A stretch of DNA of 7,982 nucleotides from an uncultured Collinsella sp. (GTDB lineage Bacteria > Actinomycetota > Coriobacteriia > Coriobacteriales > Coriobacteriaceae), in NCBI GenBank assembly GCA_900552185.1, contig URYT01000083.1:1-7982 (forward strand), written 5' to 3'. A program made the position numbers and the translations under genes. Shown here one piece after another: positions 5,317-7,982 of this stretch. The stretch's first letter is position 1; every line of letters begins with the position of its first letter. The notes under the pieces were generated by a model, which was not told the DNA's origin, did not search any database, and saw nothing but the letters and a program-made list of their open reading frames with translations.

Positions 5317-5324
5317 AGTATAGT
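5317..5324. promoter_or_regulatory. Overlapping divergent -10-like boxes
   Basis: TATAGT on the plus strand (5319-5324) and TATACT on the minus strand (complement of 5317-5322) overlap by 4 bp between the divergent RNase D and lipid kinase genes. Neither has a clear -35 hexamer. They would give 5' UTRs of roughly 55 nt (RNase D) and about 20 nt (lipid kinase). Confidence 0.4.
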
Positions 5325-5386
5325 TGTAAGGCAATGCCGATATCCTACCCGTGTTTTTCGGGCCTAACCTTATTCGATGGGTTGAT

Positions 5387-6520
5387 ATGTACATTTCCAC
5401 ACATCAGGCTCTACTCGACTTTTGCCAGCGCGCCCGTGAGTTCGACGCGATTGCCGTCGATACCGAGTTTTTGCGCGAGCGCACATTCCACCCGCGCCTG
5501 TGCTTGGTTCAGATTGCCACCCCTGCCGAGAGCGTAGCGGTCGATCCCCTGGTAATCGACGACCTATCGCCGCTGGCCGAGCTTATGGCCGACGAGAGCG
5601 TGACCAAGGTCTTCCACGCGTGCTCGCAGGATATGGAGGTCATGCTCCATACCGTGGGCGTGCTGCCACGACCGATTTTCGATACGCAGGTCGCCGCCGC
5701 CTTTTTGGGCGAGCGCCAGCAGATTTCGTATGGCGCGCTTGTTCAGACGTTCTGCGGCGTATCGCTGCCCAAGACCGAGTCGCTGACCGACTGGTCGCGC
5801 CGCCCGCTGACCGATAAGCAGATTGAGTATGCGATCGATGACGTCAAGTACCTGATCGTCGCCTATACCGAGATGATGAGCCGCCTGCGCGAGCTGGGCC
5901 GTGTGGACTGGGTGCTCGACGAGCTGCGCCCGCTGGCTGACGAGTCGCACTATCGCGCCGATCGCCACGAGGCGTTCCGCAAGGTCAAACGCATCAATTC
6001 GTGCAGCCGTCACCAGTTGGGCATCGCGCGCGAGCTCGCCGCCTGGCGCGAGGACCGCGCCGAGCGCCGTAACATCCCGCGCAAGTGGGTCATGTCCGAC
6101 GACACGCTGCTTGCGCTCGTTAAGCGCAATCCCGCGCGCGTTGAGGAGTTCCGTAGCATCCGCGGTACCGATCAGTTGGGGGAGCGCGACGTGGACGGTG
6201 CGCTCATGGCCATCAAGCGCGGCGCGAGCTGCCCGCACGATCGCCTGCCGCTCATGGTGCGCGGGCACCGTCAGATTTCGCCGGAGTTGGAGAGCGTGAC
6301 GGACCTGATGTACGCGCTCATCCGCCTGGTTGCCGAGCGCTCGGGCGTGGCGACTTCGGTCATTGCCTCGCGCGATGACCTGGCCGACTATATTGAGCAT
6401 CCCGAGCAGAGCCCCTTGCGCGAAGGCTGGCGCTTTGAGCTTGTGGGCTCGCGCCTGGACGATCTGCTTTCCGGCAATATGGGGTTGACGGTGAAGGACG
6501 GAAAAATCGAATTGCTGTAA
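5387..6520 (+). CDS. rnd: Ribonuclease D (DEDDy 3'-5' exonuclease with HRDC domain)
   Basis: Cytoplasmic 3'-5' exoribonuclease involved in trimming tRNA and other stable RNA 3' ends. With the ATG at 5387 the protein has 377 residues, close to the E. coli enzyme (about 375). The catalytic DEDDy residues are visible: Exo I Asp25 and Glu27 (VDTEF), Exo II Asp82 (FHACSQDME), and Exo III Tyr148 and Asp152 (YAIDDVKYL). An HRDC domain follows, with the conserved region about residues 205-265 (ELAAWREDRAERRNIPRKW). An in-frame GTG at 5351 would add 12 residues but has no ribosome binding site, and the extra residues are not family-like. The site before 5387 is also weak (GATGGG). No residue is missing, so the enzyme should be active. 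The next gene starts 64 nt downstream on the same strand. Confidence 0.95.
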   Translation: MYISTHQALLDFCQRAREFDAIAVDTEFLRERTFHPRLCLVQIATPAESVAVDPLVIDDLSPLAELMADESVTKVFHACSQDMEVMLHTVGVLPRPIFDTQVAAAFLGERQQISYGALVQTFCGVSLPKTESLTDWSRRPLTDKQIEYAIDDVKYLIVAYTEMMSRLRELGRVDWVLDELRPLADESHYRADRHEAFRKVKRINSCSRHQLGIARELAAWREDRAERRNIPRKWVMSDDTLLALVKRNPARVEEFRSIRGTDQLGERDVDGALMAIKRGASCPHDRLPLMVRGHRQISPELESVTDLMYALIRLVAERSGVATSVIASRDDLADYIEHPEQSPLREGWRFELVGSRLDDLLSGNMGLTVKDGKIELL

Positions 6521-6543
6521 GGAAGCCTAGCCGCTTGAGTGGG

Positions 6544-6549
6544 TAGAAT
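6544..6549 (+). promoter_or_regulatory. Possible -10 box of the zinc metallopeptidase gene
   Basis: TAGAAT lies 35 nt upstream of the ATG in the 64-nt gap after RNase D. No matching -35 hexamer is seen at 16-18 bp, so read-through from RNase D is equally possible. Confidence 0.3.
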
Positions 6550-6584
6550 GCCTCCAACGTGTAACTCGATTCGGAGGAATTCGC

Positions 6585-7289
6585 ATGCCTTATTACTATG
6601 GATACGGCTTTGGCATCGACCCGCTGTACCTGCTGGTTGTTCTTGTCTGCACGGTGCTTGGCCTTGCCGCACAGAACTATATCAACTCGACGTACAAAAC
6701 CTGGTCCAAGGTTCGCTCGGACGGTGACACGGGCGCCACGGTCGCGCGCCGCATGCTTGACGCCAACGGTTGCAATGCCGTGGGTATCAAGGGTGTCGCT
6801 GGCGAGCTCACCGACCATTACAACCCGCAGGACAACAACCTGTACCTCTCTGATGCCAACCGTTCGGGCGGATCGGTCGCAAGCGTTGCCGTGGCCTGCC
6901 ATGAGGCGGGCCATGCCGCCCAGCGTCAAAGCGGCTACGCCATGATGAGGGTGCGCACCGCCCTGGTCCCGGTCATCAACTTTACCCAGAACACCTGGAC
7001 CATCGTGTTGCTCTTGGGCCTGTTTATGAACATTGCCGGGCTCACAACCCTCGCGTTGATCTTCTTCTCGTTTAGCGTGCTGTTCCAGTTGGTTACGCTG
7101 CCGGTCGAGATTGACGCCAGCCGACGTGCTGTGGCGTACATCGAGCAGTCGGGTATGAGTTCCAAGCAGGTCAACGGCGCCAAGAAGGTGCTGACGGCAG
7201 CCGCACTTACCTATGTTGCTGCAGCTCTCACCTCGATTATTCAGCTGCTCTATCTTATGGCTCGCTACAACAGAAACTCCAACCGATAA
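6585..7289 (+). CDS. Membrane zinc metallopeptidase, YugP family
   Basis: A 234-residue integral membrane protease of the neutral zinc metallopeptidase type 2 (YugP-like) family, of poorly known physiological role. The HExxH motif is HEAGH, with His106 and His110 as zinc ligands and Glu107 as catalytic base. Glu175 in PVEIDASRRA is the probable third ligand, the family's usual E-x-DAS-x-RA signature. Hydrophobic segments lie at about 14-29, 138-152, 153-172 and 204-222. The first is preceded by a Tyr/Gly-rich start (PYYYGYGFG). Length and motif order are typical of the complete family. GGAGGA precedes the ATG at good spacing. It may be cotranscribed with RNase D, and the hairpin at 7306-7335 closes the stretch. 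Confidence 0.92.
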   Translation: MPYYYGYGFGIDPLYLLVVLVCTVLGLAAQNYINSTYKTWSKVRSDGDTGATVARRMLDANGCNAVGIKGVAGELTDHYNPQDNNLYLSDANRSGGSVASVAVACHEAGHAAQRQSGYAMMRVRTALVPVINFTQNTWTIVLLLGLFMNIAGLTTLALIFFSFSVLFQLVTLPVEIDASRRAVAYIEQSGMSSKQVNGAKKVLTAAALTYVAAALTSIIQLLYLMARYNRNSNR

Positions 7290-7305
7290 CAAATTGGGTC
7301 GCTGG

Positions 7306-7335
7306 GCGCCGCGGGGATTCGTGTCCCCGCGGCGC
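7306..7335 (+). terminator. GC-rich hairpin after the metallopeptidase gene (possible terminator)
   Basis: Perfect 12-bp stem (7306-7317 with 7324-7335, GCGCCGCGGGGA and complement) around TTCGTG, starting 17 nt after the stop codon. No U-tract follows (TGTACTATG comes next), so it is a terminator only if high-GC hairpins suffice in this host. It could instead protect mRNA 3' ends. Confidence 0.55.
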
Positions 7336-7336
7336 T

Positions 7337-7342
7337 GTACTA
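7337..7342 (+). promoter_or_regulatory. Possible -10 box of the xseA transcript
   Basis: TACTAT follows the hairpin directly and lies 62 nt upstream of the xseA GTG. No -35 hexamer is visible. The rest of the gap holds a small 5-bp hairpin (7365-7378, AGGGC-CGAA-GCCCT) before the ribosome binding site. Confidence 0.3.
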
Positions 7343-7404
7343 TGTGTTGGACTTGAATTTGCGCAGGGCCGAAGCCCTTGTGCACGATGACGAAAGGAGG
7401 CTGC

Positions 7405-7982
7405 GTGGCAGGCTGGAATCTAACCGGCAATGCCGTTTCCGCCGAGTTTGACGGTTCGGATGAGCAGGAGCGCAAGGAGCTCAGCGTGAGCCAGGCGGTG
7501 GAGATCGCCGCCGGCGCGCTCGATGCCATTCCGCAGCTGAGTGTCCTGGGCGAGGTCACGGGTTTCCGTGGTCCCAACGCCCGAAGCGGCCACTGCTACT
7601 TCCAGATTAAAGACGACTCGGCCGCCGTCGACTGCATCATCTGGAAGGGCGCCTATCTCAAGCGTACCTTCGATCTGCGCGACGGTATGCAGGTGAGCTT
7701 TAAGGGCAGCTTCAATCTCTATAAGGCCACGGGCCGCATGAGCTTCGTCGCCCGCTCGTTCTCGCTGGCGGGGGAGGGCTTGCTGCGTCAGCAGGTGGCT
7801 CAGTTGGCCGAAAAGCTGCGTCGCGAGGGCCTGATGGACGAAGCACGCAAGCGCCGCATTCCGGTGTTTTGCTCGCGTGTGGCGGTCGTCACCTCGCTTT
7901 CGGGTGCCGTAATCGACGACGTTAAGCGCACATTGCGCCGTCGCAACCCGCTCGTCGAGCTTGTCTGCGTGGGCGCAAAGGT
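7405..7982 (+). CDS. xseA: Exonuclease VII large subunit, N-terminal part (runs off window)
   Basis: Catalytic large subunit of exonuclease VII, a cytoplasmic single-strand DNA exonuclease that works with the small subunit XseB. The first 192 codons are visible. A GTG start lies 4 nt after AAAGGAGG. After about 25 acidic, poorly conserved residues comes the N-terminal OB-fold, with LSVSQAVEIAAG, LSVLGEVTGF, SGHCYFQIKDD and VDCIIWKG matching the family pattern. The conserved GEGLL, then the start of the nuclease domain (RKRRIPVFCSRVAVVTS, SGAVIDDVKRTLRRR), follow. The catalytic core and C-terminal coiled coil lie beyond the window. xseB often follows directly in actinobacteria, which cannot be seen here. 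Confidence 0.93.
   Translation, partial: MAGWNLTGNAVSAEFDGSDEQERKELSVSQAVEIAAGALDAIPQLSVLGEVTGFRGPNARSGHCYFQIKDDSAAVDCIIWKGAYLKRTFDLRDGMQVSFKGSFNLYKATGRMSFVARSFSLAGEGLLRQQVAQLAEKLRREGLMDEARKRRIPVFCSRVAVVTSLSGAVIDDVKRTLRRRNPLVELVCVGAK

Noticed and set aside
5351..5386. Upstream GTG start for RNase D
   Set aside because: No ribosome binding site precedes it. The extra 12 residues are not family-like, and the ATG at 5387 gives the usual RNase D length.
6360..7577. 405-codon minus-strand ORF
   Set aside because: It spans the ends of three well-supported plus-strand genes and two intergenic gaps including a hairpin, and it contains no recognisable domain.
1..7982. CRISPR arrays, tRNA or rRNA genes, prophage or integrase genes
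   Set aside because: None was seen. No regularly spaced direct repeats, cloverleaf-like sequences or integrase motifs were recognised.

Overview
The window looks like chromosomal DNA from a high-GC actinobacterium, most likely a gut member of the Coriobacteriia such as Collinsella. This is inferred from GC-rich third codon positions, the gene set (ECF transporters, an LPXTG-anchored C69 dipeptidase, RNase D with HRDC, XseA) and the style of the proteins. No rRNA, tRNA, CRISPR array or complete mobile element is visible.

Left part, minus strand, read from high to low coordinates. A promoter near 1900 drives a leader transcript. It holds a 22-codon leader peptide with three consecutive Trp codons (1841-1773), a 12-bp intrinsic terminator with a UUCG loop (1736-1706), a small six-helix ECF transporter S component (1628-1056), and an ECF-type ABC ATPase that runs off the window (949-1). 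This is a classical ribosome-mediated tryptophan attenuator placed in front of a transporter, which predicts that the S component takes up tryptophan or a precursor. The leader RNA has unusual extra architecture. A 21-nt inverted repeat with one mismatch brackets the terminator, and short copies of the same complement occur in the 5' UTR and after the leader stop. A 44-nt REP-like hairpin separates the S component from the ATPase.

Middle, minus strand. A 643-residue secreted C69 (PepD-type) dipeptidase (3962-2031) has its catalytic Cys directly after the predicted signal-peptide cleavage site and ends in an LPTTG sortase signal. It is followed by a cluster of hairpins (2023-1927). Upstream is an AT-richer regulatory stretch with no gene. 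Further upstream is a two-gene unit, a diacylglycerol-kinase-family lipid kinase (5288-4371) followed after 7 nt by a 30-residue single-helix membrane protein (4361-4269), closed by a strong terminator (4233-4197).

Right part, plus strand. RNase D (5387-6520), a YugP-type membrane zinc metallopeptidase (6585-7289), a GC-rich hairpin, and the start of exonuclease VII large subunit (7405 to the window end). The lipid kinase and RNase D are divergent and share an intergenic region with overlapping -10-like boxes.

The most interesting item is the Trp-leader-controlled ECF uptake operon with its elaborate competing RNA helices.
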